This document shows, one piece after another, positions 25,167 through 34,984 of a stretch of 64,000 nt of DNA. How positions within the stretch are numbered: the first letter of the stretch is position 1; each line of letters begins with the position of its first letter. Made by a program: the position numbers and the translations under genes. Origin of the DNA: Gammaproteobacteria bacterium (lineage in GTDB: Bacteria; Pseudomonadota; Gammaproteobacteria; SZUA-229); NCBI GenBank assembly GCA_026195255.1, contig JAPHSS010000020.1:114887-178886 (forward strand). The letters are read 5' to 3'. Under the pieces are notes generated by a model. That model was not told the DNA's origin, did not search any database, and saw only the letters and a list, made by a program, of their open reading frames with translations.

Positions 25167-28100
25167 TCAACGACTCAATAACTGATCAAGCCCTGCATAT
25201 TGTTGAGTAATATTTTTATCAATTATTCGTGCTTCTTCATACTTTTCCCTGGCATTTTCTAACTGGCCTAGCTGATAATAAGACATCGCTAGATTCACCT
25301 TGACTCCCGCATCATTCGCGGCAAGCTGTTCCGCATAACCATATGTTTCTATTGCACGATCAAACTCGCCTTTTGAATAAAATATATTTCCTCTATTATT
25401 ATGTACTGCACTATTATTCGGACTTTTTTTAAGTATTTTATCAAATGTTTTGTCCGCCTGAGAGTACAGACCATTTTTAGCATATATAATAGCCACCTGC
25501 ATTAGAGAGTCTGTATTTTCCGGATGCATTTTAGAAATAATCTCATAAGGTCGTACAAGTCGATCCAGACTTTTTTGCATCAATATACTTTGTTCACGAT
25601 TTACCAGAAGTTTTACCCGTGATTCGCTGGGCACTTCAATAGAGTAGCTGGCAGGTTTCAAGGTAACCGGCAAATACTCTTCCCAGGCATTAGTAAGAAT
25701 AATAGTCTTTAAAGATTTCTCCTGCTTGAATTTAAAATACTTTCTTGCTCCTTCAGTCCAGGCTTCTGAAAATGATGTGCCTATCATTGTTGCTTCTACT
25801 GGTATCCATATATTTCCTTCATGCTCTACCATCAAGTTATCCTGTAGACTAATGCGATCTTTATCAGAAACAGGAAATCCGGAATCAAACATCATCAACA
25901 AATGCCCTGGGACGTCTAAAATTGCCGTTTTTACACCCAGATTTTCCAGACCTGCACTCATTAATACGGACAGGTCATCGCAGTCTCCACTTTTTATTTT
26001 TAAAGTTTCCCGACTGAATTGCACATAGTCAACTCTCTTATTATCGACTTTCGAATAGGGACTATTAGGATCAACAACATAACGAATACCATGTGCACTA
26101 TATACATCAAACAAAGTCATAGCCGTCACTATATTATCGCTTAGTGGGCCCGGCTCAGGTTTATTTTCATTGATCGACTGGCGCACAAAATCTCTCAAGG
26201 TATCATCTTTAGGTGTTACAAACGAGCCTACCATATTTGAATTTGACCAGAGAATTGCATTTTTACCATAGATGGTAATTGGCTGAGTTAGCTTGATCGC
26301 ATCTTCTCGACCATCTCTAAAAAAATTAAGTGCTACTTCTACCTGCACACCGGTATCTTCATCTATTTCTAAAATTCGATTATTAAATGAAGCCAATAAG
26401 TCTATTTCCTGAGTTTCATTGGCGGCCAGTTTTTCAATGTTTTTTGTAGTAGGGAAATCCATATAACCTTTTATAGAAAAACTAATTTTTAAATCACCGT
26501 AATCTGTTCCGCTCTTATTCTGGATTCTTATCTTGCCGACTGGTTTACTAGCATATTGTTTGTAAGCTGCCGAAAATATTTGCTCGAGACTTAAATCTTT
26601 AAGAACAATTTGTGGTGCATTTGATTTGAATTCAAGTGACTTTTTTTTCTCTGCATACGCCTGATCTAATAACAGTTTATTATTTGCACCAGGGGCTAAT
26701 GCAACAGCTTTATCATATGACGATATGGACTCATCAAATAATCGACGCTTTAAAAACAAATCTCCCAATAAAACATGTGGCTGGTATGCACTCGCATCTA
26801 ATAAAATTGCTTTTTCTAATTGTTGCCTTGCCTTGTCAAATAAGTTATTTTCACTATATAACTCACCCAGGCTAATTGTCAGATCCAATGAATTAGGTTT
26901 CTTTTCCATTGCCTGTTTCATATATTCAATAGCTTTACCAATTTTTCCCTGTTTATTTGCAACTGTAGACAACAGAACCAGCGCATCCACATCATCCGTT
27001 TTTAATTTTTTTGCTTCTATCGCCTGTATATATGCCTGATTATAATCGGCCGATTTTAAGGACGCATTAGCTAACAACATTCTCACTGCATAATCATCTC
27101 TACGCATGCCTACCGCGTTATTCAATTGCACAACAGCCGCTGCATATTGCTTTTCCTGCATCTCAAACTTTCCCAACCTCAGAGCAGCATCAAATGATTG
27201 CTTGTCTGCTTTTACAGCGGACTCAAGCGTAGGTCGCAACTTATCTGTCTGCCCCATAACAATATATACATCAGCTAATGCCAACCAGGCTTCTGAGTGA
27301 TTTTCATCTAATCGTGTTGCCTTAATTATTGAAAGCAAGGCTTCACCATTCTTACTTTCTGCGAGGGCGACAAGCCCTAATAAGAACTGCCCCTCAGCTG
27401 CTGTATCTTTTTGCCCGGCAAGTGAAATTGCAATAGTTTTCACCTGGGCAAACTGTTTTTTGTCTAACAATGTTTTAGCCAGTGCTAATTGCGCATCTCT
27501 GTGTTTATTATCTATTGCAAGGGCTTTATTAAACCTCTCAATCGCCTTATCCTGTTTTTTAAGATCCAACATTACAAGACCGCTTCGATACCATACATTG
27601 GCATTTTCGGGCGCTAATTCAGCAGCTTTATCGAACTCTGCCAGACCTTTTTCAATAATACCTAACTTCACATATGCATCACCCATAAGAAAATGTGCTT
27701 CAATACTATTTTTATTTCGTATTAATGCCTCATCGAGACAACTTACAGCACCGACAGGATCTCCTAACTTTAAACTAAGCTCCCCACAATAAACGTACGT
27801 TTCATCTGCTGCCGTTTTTTCTTCTATTACTTTATCAATCACCGCTTTTGCAGCTATATAGTTTTCCGCAGCCACCAATGCTTTAATCTGTAGATTCAAA
27901 CCTTCAACTTCATAACCGGGAAAACGTGACAATTCTCTGAAAGAATGCACAGCCGAATCAAGTTCATTCAGCTCTAGAAGCCCCATACCTATATATTTAA
28001 GCGCTTCTGGTTGTTCAGTATTTTTATCTAGAATTGATTTAAATCCCTCTACTGATTTAACAAATTCTTTTGCAACAAACAACTGATAGGCATTAATAAA

Positions 28101-30182
28101 CGCATCTTCTTCAATTCGAGAAAACTTTCCCTGCGATCCAAGGCCACTAAATGCATTAACTTTATAAAACACGTAATCGGTGTGTTCATTATGATTTATA
28201 ATTACATTATTTTCATTCACCTGCGTTATAAAATCGTAAGGCCCATCTTTTACTTTAGCTGCAAAGATATTGTAACCCTTGATAAAACTACCCGGTGCAG
28301 CAGTCCAGTCTATTTTAGTGCTTTTCACACTACCAACTATTTGAAGCCCACCTACTTTTGCAGGCACCTGCAAATAGCTAAAGTTTAATAATTTTTCCTT
28401 TTCCTCGTCATACACACCTACCAATGTTCTTTTTGACTTTGCCACAGTAATATTTCGCGGATCTTCTAAACCCGCGTCGGTGTCATGCCTTGATGCAAAG
28501 GACATGATTTTTCTCGGTCCATTATAAACCTGAACTGTGTATTTATTATTTTCAGTCGCACATAAAACATATAAATTATTATCTTCGTCTATGGCAATAT
28601 CAAATATTTGCTTGAAAAGCTCCGGTTTTTTATCTTCACCACCCAATGAATACAGATGCCGTCTTTCTTTTGAAAATACATGTAATTGTCTTTTTTCTTT
28701 ATCCGCTACAAATATATTTTCCTGGGCATCCACCACAACGGCAACAGGCTCAGACATAAGTCTTTCATCGTTTATTATGGGACTGTCTATTTTATCGAGA
28801 TAAATACCATCATCAGAATAAATTTGAATTCTTCTGTTACCCGTATCTGCAACATATATTTTTCCATGACGTATGAATACTGAGGATGGTGAACTTAATT
28901 TGCCTACGCCTGAGCCTTCTCCTCCATAACCTTTTCCTTCAAAACTAGCACCACCATTATTATCAAATATTTTTATTCTTGAACCATCTAATATAACTAT
29001 TTTGTCATCTGAAATTGTTGCGGATCGTGGCGCATCCGTTAGTGAAAACTCTGTTATAAGTTTGCTTTTATCTGAATAAATACCTGCTTTATTATTATCA
29101 TGATTAAGACAAAGCGCGCCACCATTGTTTAATCTGTAAGCTTTATTACATTTCATTTTTATAGGCAGGTATCGAGTGACTGTTGGAAGCCTTATTTGTT
29201 CTTCTATTTCTCCGGCTTGTTCCGGCACAGCATATATTTCGATTTTATTATTTTCGCTATCGGCAACCGCAACCTTTCCGTCGTTTAATACAAGCAATGC
29301 GCTTATTTTATTAAATTGTCCTCGCTCATCTCCTTTGCTTCCAAATACAGCCAACTTTTTCTCTGCCTTCCAGTCAAACTGATAAACCCGACCATTTGCT
29401 GAGTCAGCCAAATAAACCAGGCCGGCTTTATCAATTGTCATTGCGCTGAAATCAACTTCAGATGAAAATATTTCAGTGAATCTTTTATGTGTAATCCGTT
29501 TTATTAAACTTCCATCATGATCAAATATAACTAACTGGCCATCCTCTACATCTTCAAATACAAACAGCCTTTCTTTTCTATCTACAAAAACATCTGTTGG
29601 TCGACGTAATTTTTTCTCTTCTGTTATACCCTGCCGGCCAAGTGTTGTAATAAATACACCATCTGAACCAAATACAGAAATTCGATTATTATCATAATCT
29701 GATATATATATGCGTTGATTAGTTGAGTAAGCCACTCCCTTTGGATCTGATATTGAACCCGCACTGGAGCCACTTTGCCCCATACGAACAACTAACTCAC
29801 CCGCTATTGTAACAATGACAAACCGGTTATCACCTGTATTAGTAACGGCAAGCATATCCTCACCCGCAAGGCTTATCCCGCCAAGGCTTTCTGATTTAAA
29901 TATTTTCGATGACTCAGTTAATGACTTATAATCTGTTTTTTCATCTGAAATCTGAATTAAATTGCCTGATTTTTTATCAACTGCAACGATATTTCCATCT
30001 CTCAACTGTTCCATTGCAACAATATAACCAAATGATGCACCCGCTTCAGGTTTATAGGTTTTTTCAAGACTAATAGCCGCTTTAAGGCTTGTTATCGATG
30101 TACAACAAAGGATTGTCAGCAGCATGAGTGTTTGCATCAAAATTGATTTTCTATTTATCGTTTTACAACTTATGTACATCAT
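25167..30182 (-). CDS. giant exported NHL-repeat / TPR / transglutaminase-like protein
   Basis: 1671 residues in one uninterrupted frame. Signal peptide at about 1-36. NHL-type propeller repeats at about 125-320 and 425-575 (IYISDYDNNRISVFGSDG and IYVADTGNRRIQIYSDDG). A fibronectin-III-like segment at about 610-700 (TKIDWTAAPGSFIKGYNIF). About twelve TPR units at about 700-1180. A beta-rich domain at about 1200-1345. A transglutaminase-like core near 1385-1440, with Cys at about 1400 in SGDCDDLSVLMSAGLENLG and His at about 1425 in VPGHLLMMFD. TPRs return at the C-terminus. The combination suggests a periplasmic or outer-membrane scaffold with a possible protease or cross-linking site. An AGGAAATA ribosome site precedes ATGATG. 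The role is not known. Confidence 0.8.
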   Translation of the reverse strand: MMYISCKTINRKSILMQTLMLLTILCCTSITSLKAAISLEKTYKPEAGASFGYIVAMEQLRDGNIVAVDKKSGNLIQISDEKTDYKSLTESSKIFKSESLGGISLAGEDMLAVTNTGDNRFVIVTIAGELVVRMGQSGSSAGSISDPKGVAYSTNQRIYISDYDNNRISVFGSDGVFITTLGRQGITEEKKLRRPTDVFVDRKERLFVFEDVEDGQLVIFDHDGSLIKRITHKRFTEIFSSEVDFSAMTIDKAGLVYLADSANGRVYQFDWKAEKKLAVFGSKGDERGQFNKISALLVLNDGKVAVADSENNKIEIYAVPEQAGEIEEQIRLPTVTRYLPIKMKCNKAYRLNNGGALCLNHDNNKAGIYSDKSKLITEFSLTDAPRSATISDDKIVILDGSRIKIFDNNGGASFEGKGYGGEGSGVGKLSSPSSVFIRHGKIYVADTGNRRIQIYSDDGIYLDKIDSPIINDERLMSEPVAVVVDAQENIFVADKEKRQLHVFSKERRHLYSLGGEDKKPELFKQIFDIAIDEDNNLYVLCATENNKYTVQVYNGPRKIMSFASRHDTDAGLEDPRNITVAKSKRTLVGVYDEEKEKLLNFSYLQVPAKVGGLQIVGSVKSTKIDWTAAPGSFIKGYNIFAAKVKDGPYDFITQVNENNVIINHNEHTDYVFYKVNAFSGLGSQGKFSRIEEDAFINAYQLFVAKEFVKSVEGFKSILDKNTEQPEALKYIGMGLLELNELDSAVHSFRELSRFPGYEVEGLNLQIKALVAAENYIAAKAVIDKVIEEKTAADETYVYCGELSLKLGDPVGAVSCLDEALIRNKNSIEAHFLMGDAYVKLGIIEKGLAEFDKAAELAPENANVWYRSGLVMLDLKKQDKAIERFNKALAIDNKHRDAQLALAKTLLDKKQFAQVKTIAISLAGQKDTAAEGQFLLGLVALAESKNGEALLSIIKATRLDENHSEAWLALADVYIVMGQTDKLRPTLESAVKADKQSFDAALRLGKFEMQEKQYAAAVVQLNNAVGMRRDDYAVRMLLANASLKSADYNQAYIQAIEAKKLKTDDVDALVLLSTVANKQGKIGKAIEYMKQAMEKKPNSLDLTISLGELYSENNLFDKARQQLEKAILLDASAYQPHVLLGDLFLKRRLFDESISSYDKAVALAPGANNKLLLDQAYAEKKKSLEFKSNAPQIVLKDLSLEQIFSAAYKQYASKPVGKIRIQNKSGTDYGDLKISFSIKGYMDFPTTKNIEKLAANETQEIDLLASFNNRILEIDEDTGVQVEVALNFFRDGREDAIKLTQPITIYGKNAILWSNSNMVGSFVTPKDDTLRDFVRQSINENKPEPGPLSDNIVTAMTLFDVYSAHGIRYVVDPNSPYSKVDNKRVDYVQFSRETLKIKSGDCDDLSVLMSAGLENLGVKTAILDVPGHLLMMFDSGFPVSDKDRISLQDNLMVEHEGNIWIPVEATMIGTSFSEAWTEGARKYFKFKQEKSLKTIILTNAWEEYLPVTLKPASYSIEVPSESRVKLLVNREQSILMQKSLDRLVRPYEIISKMHPENTDSLMQVAIIYAKNGLYSQADKTFDKILKKSPNNSAVHNNRGNIFYSKGEFDRAIETYGYAEQLAANDAGVKVNLAMSYYQLGQLENAREKYEEARIIDKNITQQYAGLDQLLSR

Positions 30183-30321
30183 TATTTCCTTATGATCCGT
30201 TTATAACCGGCATCATTACACTTGTTTCAAATAACTTAATATACCTATTTATAGCTCAGAAGAAGGACACTTTTTAACCTATTATCAATTATGTATAATT
30301 AGCAATTAAAAGGCTTAAAAT

Positions 30322-30768
30322 ATGGATGATATTCAACTACTTAGCTTTTCAATAAATAACTGGGGGCACCTCTACTCATTAGAACAGGCTATTTCTCATA
30401 ACAAACAACTAACAGGCCGTAAATTAAGCATTAACAGTCGAATACTAAACAAGCCTTTTTTGAAAAATCATGATACAACTGTCTCGATTGATTTTCTTCA
30501 AGTTGATGTTACACCCGAGTATCCGCTCATTAACCAAAACACCCATGAGTTAGGCAAAATATCATTCGTAAATGGTAAGCTTGAATCAAGCATACATGTA
30601 GATCGAAATGTATTTGAGGAATTAAGAAAAAACTTGATGGAATATGCGGATATAGAAGGCATACATATCATAATAACTCTCGGGATATTAAGTAATAACG
30701 ATCACTGGAAAGAGGGCGAGACGTTACAGATTGTTAAATTAGATTATGCAATGAAAGGAGATGCCTGA
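30322..30768 (+). CDS. hypothetical protein upstream of a HIT protein
   Basis: 148 residues, unrecognised. No signal or membrane segment; mixed alpha/beta composition with DTTVSIDFLQVDVTPEYPLI and GIHIIITLGIL. Its stop overlaps the ATG of the HIT gene (TGATG), so the two are translationally coupled and probably act together. It is divergent from the giant NHL/TPR gene, with about 140 bases between them. Confidence 0.6.
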   Translation: MDDIQLLSFSINNWGHLYSLEQAISHNKQLTGRKLSINSRILNKPFLKNHDTTVSIDFLQVDVTPEYPLINQNTHELGKISFVNGKLESSIHVDRNVFEELRKNLMEYADIEGIHIIITLGILSNNDHWKEGETLQIVKLDYAMKGDA

Positions 30769-31199
30769 TGTCTTTTAAATTACACCCACAGTTACTGGCC
30801 GATTGTTATGATCTTGGTGCCTTAGATGACTGTTCTTTATTGTTGCACAAAAATGCGCTGCTGCCCTGGTTTATACTGGTTCCTCATAGCACAGAAAATG
30901 AGCTTTATAAATTAGAAAGCAATCTACAAAACAGTGTACAAAAAAGCATCAATAAACTGGCTCAATTTGTTGAGTCTCACTTTATTACTGACAAACTTAA
31001 TATAGCCACAATAGGCAATATCGTGCCTCAATTACATATTCATATTATCGGACGATTTAAAAATGATTTTTGCTGGCCGCTGCCCGTTTGGGGGCAGTCT
31101 GAATTTACTCCTTACAAGGACGATAAATTAGACTTGATCAAGCAGGCTTTACTTGAGCAGATAATTAAACCTGATCATTTAGACCACTTATCCAGATAA
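30768..31199 (+). CDS. HIT-family nucleotide-binding protein
   Basis: 143 residues. The histidine triad is visible as NIVPQLHIHIIGRFKND near residue 88, with the upstream family pattern LHKNALLPWFILVPHS. The last histidine position is Gly-Arg rather than His (HIHII followed by GR), a pattern common in the small proteobacterial HIT subgroup. HIT proteins hydrolyse or transfer nucleotides from NMP conjugates. Coupled to the unknown upstream ORF. Its last 25 bases overlap the 3' end of the convergent hydrolase gene. Confidence 0.82.
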   Translation: MSFKLHPQLLADCYDLGALDDCSLLLHKNALLPWFILVPHSTENELYKLESNLQNSVQKSINKLAQFVESHFITDKLNIATIGNIVPQLHIHIIGRFKNDFCWPLPVWGQSEFTPYKDDKLDLIKQALLEQIIKPDHLDHLSR

Positions 31200-32017
31200 C
31201 GTAAAATAATCTGCTGATTAGTGGTTTGTGCAAATATTTGGTTGTGCTGCCCCGTCACTTTCTCAAGATATTTTTCACCTGTCGCCTTATTAAATAATTC
31301 AACAGTATGTTCTGCTGATATCATTTGATCTTCTACGCTGCACATAAATAACCTGGGTATATCAGGTGTAGAGGCAACCACTTTAGCAGGGCTATATTCA
31401 TTACTGATGGTTAAGGAAATTGGCCACTGAAATGCCCAGGTTAACCACGATGTCGCCATCATTTCACGAGCGATCTTTTGATAGTCACTAAAGGCGGAGA
31501 CAAAAATAGCCCCATCAATATGGCCATTATCTTCAGCCAAACTGTAAATGCCCAGGCTGGCTCCCAAACTATGACCCAGCATAAATAATTTTTTATCAGA
31601 TGGTCGACGTGCATTCGCGTATTCTCTAGCAGACTTAATATCCGCTATAACACCTTCAACAAACGCATAACCTTCCGATTTACCATAACCTCGATAATCA
31701 AAAATAAACACATCATATTGATGACGGGTAAGCCAGTGAACCATACCCGAATGTGTACTGATATTTTCACCATTGCCATGTAGAAATAACACGATAGCTT
31801 TAGACTCTTCACTCGCTGGAAACCACCAGCCATGTAAATTAAGACCGGACTCACCCTTGAATGTGATATCTTCATACTCAATATTATATTCTTCAGGTGT
31901 CGCCAGATGCTGCTTCATAGGCTGGAAAAAAAAATTAGTGCATGCTGATAAGCAGAAACAACTACACAAGCATAAAACTGTTAGCAAATTCTGCCCTTTT
32001 GATGCTTTTTTGAGCAT
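31175..32017 (-). CDS. alpha/beta-hydrolase lipoprotein
   Basis: 280 residues with a lipoprotein signal (LCLCSCFCLSAC at about residues 15-26). Alpha/beta-hydrolase features: IVLFLHGNGENIS (oxyanion region), FIFDYRGYGKSEG, the nucleophile elbow LGHSLGASLG, and the late Asp and His positions (SVEDQMIS and TGQHNQIF). This is the BEM46/YqiA-like serine hydrolase group; the substrate is unknown. The lipobox places it in the envelope. It overlaps the HIT gene 3' end by 25 bases in convergent orientation. Confidence 0.85.
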   Translation of the reverse strand: MLKKASKGQNLLTVLCLCSCFCLSACTNFFFQPMKQHLATPEEYNIEYEDITFKGESGLNLHGWWFPASEESKAIVLFLHGNGENISTHSGMVHWLTRHQYDVFIFDYRGYGKSEGYAFVEGVIADIKSAREYANARRPSDKKLFMLGHSLGASLGIYSLAEDNGHIDGAIFVSAFSDYQKIAREMMATSWLTWAFQWPISLTISNEYSPAKVVASTPDIPRLFMCSVEDQMISAEHTVELFNKATGEKYLEKVTGQHNQIFAQTTNQQIILRYLDKWSK

Positions 32018-32179
32018 GATTTATCATCTCCCTGTATGGTGATCATACCAACAAATTCTATCTTGATCACAGAACACAAACTATAAGCCAATTCAGTATT
32101 TGCATAGCTGCTTTTAGCTGCTAGTATAGTTGGTGGAATAAATTGTTTACAAAATAACTCTAAAACGGAGAAGAGCTGT

Positions 32180-32656
32180 ATGAAAAAACTAACGATCGGT
32201 ACTCTATTACTTCTGTCATCTTCAAGTGCATTTGCTGTAGCACCAGGTGGTCCGGGCTGTGGTTGGGGCAACCTATTATTTGACGGTCAATCAGGTTTCG
32301 TTCCTCATTTTGCTGCATCAACAACAAACGGCACATCAGGTAACAATACTTTCGGTATGACGACTGGTACTAACGGCTGCTCTGTAAATGGCAACCTTAC
32401 TTATGCTGGCGCATCTATGCTTGCATCAATGATGGATGAGTTTTCAATCGACGCTGCAAAAGGCGAAGGTGAAGCATTAACAGCAGTTGCTGTAGTGTTA
32501 GGCGTACAGCCAGAAGATCGTGCAAAGTTCGCAGAACTGACTCACGAAAACTTCAACACTATCTTCCCTAGTCAGGATGTAACTGCCAGTCAGGTTATGG
32601 ATTCATTACAGCAAGTAATGAAAGCTGACCCGACTATGGCTAAATATGCAATCTAA
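32180..32656 (+). CDS. DUF3015 family exported protein
   Basis: 158 residues with a signal peptide (MKKLTIGTLLLLSSSSAFA). The mature protein starts with GPGCGWGNLLFDGQSG, then TTGTNGCSVNG, and ends in a helical part (HENFNTIFPSQDVTASQVMDSLQQVM). The GCGWG opening, the two cysteines and the FNTIFPSxD motif typify DUF3015, periplasmic proteins of unknown function. A GGAGAAGAG-type ribosome site lies 6-10 bases before the ATG. Codon use looks biased to frequent codons, which suggests good expression. A clear terminator follows. Confidence 0.85.
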   Translation: MKKLTIGTLLLLSSSSAFAVAPGGPGCGWGNLLFDGQSGFVPHFAASTTNGTSGNNTFGMTTGTNGCSVNGNLTYAGASMLASMMDEFSIDAAKGEGEALTAVAVVLGVQPEDRAKFAELTHENFNTIFPSQDVTASQVMDSLQQVMKADPTMAKYAI

Positions 32657-32670
32657 GCATATTTAATCCT

Positions 32671-32714
32671 AAGCCTGAGTGAATAACATTGCTTATTAAC
32701 TCAGGCTTTTTTTA
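32671..32714 (+). terminator. rho-independent terminator after the DUF3015 gene
   Basis: AAGCCTGAGT and ACTCAGGCTT arms around a small inner GAATAAC-type hairpin, followed by a run of T, 15 bases after the stop. Confidence 0.85.
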
Positions 32715-32735
32715 TACCTAACCAAAATTCTTTCC

Positions 32736-34652
32736 ATGCATGTTGTAAACACCCAATGGCTAAATGCCATTACGCTATTTTTTATTCTCCACCTATTATC
32801 TCCCACCGCTTATTCTGACACTAAACAGGATAACTCTACTGTACCTGATCATTTAATAAACAGTATTAACTCGAAAAAGTTATGGCAAAACAGCGAATGG
32901 CTTAATCTTTTACACTATCAGAAACACGCGGAAGGTGAATATCTGAGTAATGTTGTAGAGGACAAATTTTTCAATGCAGAAGATGGAAAACACAATCCTC
33001 AGACAGAACTAATTGCCACCCTGAAGGCACTATATAATACCGACGTTTCTGTGCCTGACGAACATGCACAGTGTCGTTTTATCTCCCGACTTAACTGGTT
33101 AAATAAACAACTGGACAATGGCTTAACAGAACTACCCACACTTAACTGCCCGCTTTATGAAGAATGGCGCAAACTGATGCCCGCTCATAAAGCCACCCTG
33201 GTTTTTCCGGCCTATCATCTTAATAGCCCGTCATCTATGTACGGCCATACTTTACTGCGCATAGACCCACCAGCTAAAGATAACAGTTCTGCCTGGTTGT
33301 CCATGGCGGTGAACTTCGGCGCGAACATTAACAATGACGATAACTCAATTTTATATGCCTTTAAAGGCCTGTCCGGTGGCTATCCGGGCATTTTCATCGT
33401 CACACCTTATTACAATAAAATTAAAGAATACAATCGATATGAAAATCGCGATATCTGGGAATACCCGTTAAACCTGACACCTCAGGAAACCGAGCGCATG
33501 GTGTTACATTTATGGGAACTCAAGGAAATTAACTTTAATTATTACTTTTTCGATGAAAACTGCTCTTACCGACTATTAGAACTTCTGCAGGTGGCACGAC
33601 CTGGCCTGGAGTTAACTGATGAGTTTGGCTTAACCGCGATTCCGGTAGATACTGTTCGAAGCATTGAGAGAGCTGACCTGATAACAGGCATTGTCTACCG
33701 ACCTTCCCAGTCGACAAATGTATATTACTTACTCAACCAGCTAAGTAGTAAGCAGCAGGATTTTGTTTATCTACTGTCTCAGGATGCCGATCTGGTTAAC
33801 CACGAAACATTTAAACAGTATGAACAACACACGCAAAATATAATGCTCGAAGCGGCCTTCCACTATTTACGCGTCAGGCAGAATGACGAAGTCAGGTCCG
33901 ATAAAATTGCCAAAAATAGCTATAAATTACTTCAGGCCATAAACAGTGATGCCAATTTCACATCAAAAGCCACCGTCTTTAAAGAATCTCAACGACCAGA
34001 GAAAGGCCATCTGAGTAAACGTCTCACATTGACTGCCGGTGAAGGCGATGACCTGAACTACGCCGAAATTGAGTTCCGTATGTCATTCCATAGCCTGGAA
34101 GACCCATTAGATGGTTTCCTGGAAGGTGCACAGATCAACCTCGGCAGTGTTTCAATACGCGCTTATGAAGATGAAGTGCAGATACAACAGTTTGATATAA
34201 TTGATATTTTTTCTCTCACACCCAGAAACCAGTTTTTTCAGCCACTCTCCTGGCGAGTATACTCGGGCCTGGAACAGCAGCTCATTAATGGTAGAGACCA
34301 CCTCGCCGGGCATGTAACTGCCGGAGCGGGTGTCGCGTATAAACCCTGGATTCATGGTTACGCCTATGGATTATTAATGACCCGACTAGAGTTGAACAGC
34401 CAGTTTAGTCGTAATATCGAGCCGGCACTGGGCATCTCAAGTGGTTTATTACATCACTTTTCATTTGGAACAGCACACCTGGAGCTCAGCGGCGAAGAGT
34501 TTCTCAATGATGAATATCGCCATCGAGTGAAGTTTACGCAGAATTTTAACCTGCAACGCAACCACGCTATCCGTTTATCTATGCTGAAACAGCGTCAGAC
34601 CAATGCCGAATTCACCGAGGCCCAGCTCAGTTACCATTATTTCTTCCAGTAG
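32736..34652 (+). CDS. DUF4105 / Lnb-type exported protein
   Basis: 638 residues with a signal peptide ending near TAYS (residue 27). The N-terminal half is the DUF4105 (Lnb N-terminal periplasmic) domain: FPAYHLNSPSSMYGHTLLRID near residues 157-177, AVNFGANIN, and FFDENCSYRLLELL, with conserved His and Cys that suggest a papain-like (NlpC/P60-like) fold. The C-terminal part (about 430-638) is beta-rich with alternating residues and a final aromatic (YHYFFQ), resembling an outer-membrane beta-barrel. It starts 80 bases after the DUF3015 stop, beyond the terminator. The function in this organism is unknown. Confidence 0.82.
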   Translation: MHVVNTQWLNAITLFFILHLLSPTAYSDTKQDNSTVPDHLINSINSKKLWQNSEWLNLLHYQKHAEGEYLSNVVEDKFFNAEDGKHNPQTELIATLKALYNTDVSVPDEHAQCRFISRLNWLNKQLDNGLTELPTLNCPLYEEWRKLMPAHKATLVFPAYHLNSPSSMYGHTLLRIDPPAKDNSSAWLSMAVNFGANINNDDNSILYAFKGLSGGYPGIFIVTPYYNKIKEYNRYENRDIWEYPLNLTPQETERMVLHLWELKEINFNYYFFDENCSYRLLELLQVARPGLELTDEFGLTAIPVDTVRSIERADLITGIVYRPSQSTNVYYLLNQLSSKQQDFVYLLSQDADLVNHETFKQYEQHTQNIMLEAAFHYLRVRQNDEVRSDKIAKNSYKLLQAINSDANFTSKATVFKESQRPEKGHLSKRLTLTAGEGDDLNYAEIEFRMSFHSLEDPLDGFLEGAQINLGSVSIRAYEDEVQIQQFDIIDIFSLTPRNQFFQPLSWRVYSGLEQQLINGRDHLAGHVTAGAGVAYKPWIHGYAYGLLMTRLELNSQFSRNIEPALGISSGLLHHFSFGTAHLELSGEEFLNDEYRHRVKFTQNFNLQRNHAIRLSMLKQRQTNAEFTEAQLSYHYFFQ

Positions 34653-34702
34653 TGAAATACCCTGGCTATTAGCCGCTATTTTAGCTCGTTTTCTTTTGTT
34701 AT

Positions 34703-34738
34703 GAACTCGTTCCCATGCTCACGCGTGGGAATGCATAC
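34703..34738 (+). repeat. REP-like palindromic unit A (inverted pair with unit B)
   Basis: GAACTCGTTCCCATGCTC followed by ACGCGTGGGAATGCAT. The unit folds by itself (TTCCCA..GC with GC..TGGGAA), and the same sequence recurs in reverse orientation 118 bases further on. The core GTTCCCACGCTC..GCGTGGGAA is a repeat type widely seen in gammaproteobacteria. Confidence 0.8.
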
Positions 34739-34855
34739 GGGGAGCGGATGTCTCCCTATCTTAAACTCACCCAAAGCAATAGAGAAACAGTAACTTCTTT
34801 ATGGCTGCACGGTATTTATTACCTGTTTTGAATAAACGAAATACTGTCAGTTGTA

Positions 34856-34902
34856 TATGCATTCCCACGCAGGAGCATGGGAACGAGTTATATTTGCGGT
34901 TT
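34856..34902 (-). repeat. REP-like palindromic unit B
   Basis: Reverse-oriented copy of unit A: TATGCATTCCCACGC, AGGAGC, ATGGGAACGAGTT. It extends into ATTTGCGGTT, which is also found beside the third copy near 42907, so the conserved repeat is longer than the hairpin. Confidence 0.8.
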
Positions 34903-34984
34903 CCCCTGCTTTTGACTTTTAAATACTTTAAGCCCTCAGACCTTTTAACCGCTATTTTGCACAGCACGCCACAAATGCGCTAAA

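Larger units (their letters stand above)
34653..34984. other. intergenic region holding an inverted pair of REP-like units
   Basis: About 330 bases without a credible gene. The two ORFs of 60-66 codons here are fragments of the repeat-bearing sequence. The recognisable content is the two REP-like units listed separately and the AT-rich DNA between them. Confidence 0.55.

Noticed and set aside
25167-30182. Giant protein as a frameshift or assembly fusion of several genes
   Set aside because: The frame is open for 1671 codons without internal stop, and repeats run smoothly across domain borders.
31175-31199. 25-base convergent overlap as evidence of a frame error
   Set aside because: Both the HIT and hydrolase C-termini are of normal length; short convergent overlaps are common.
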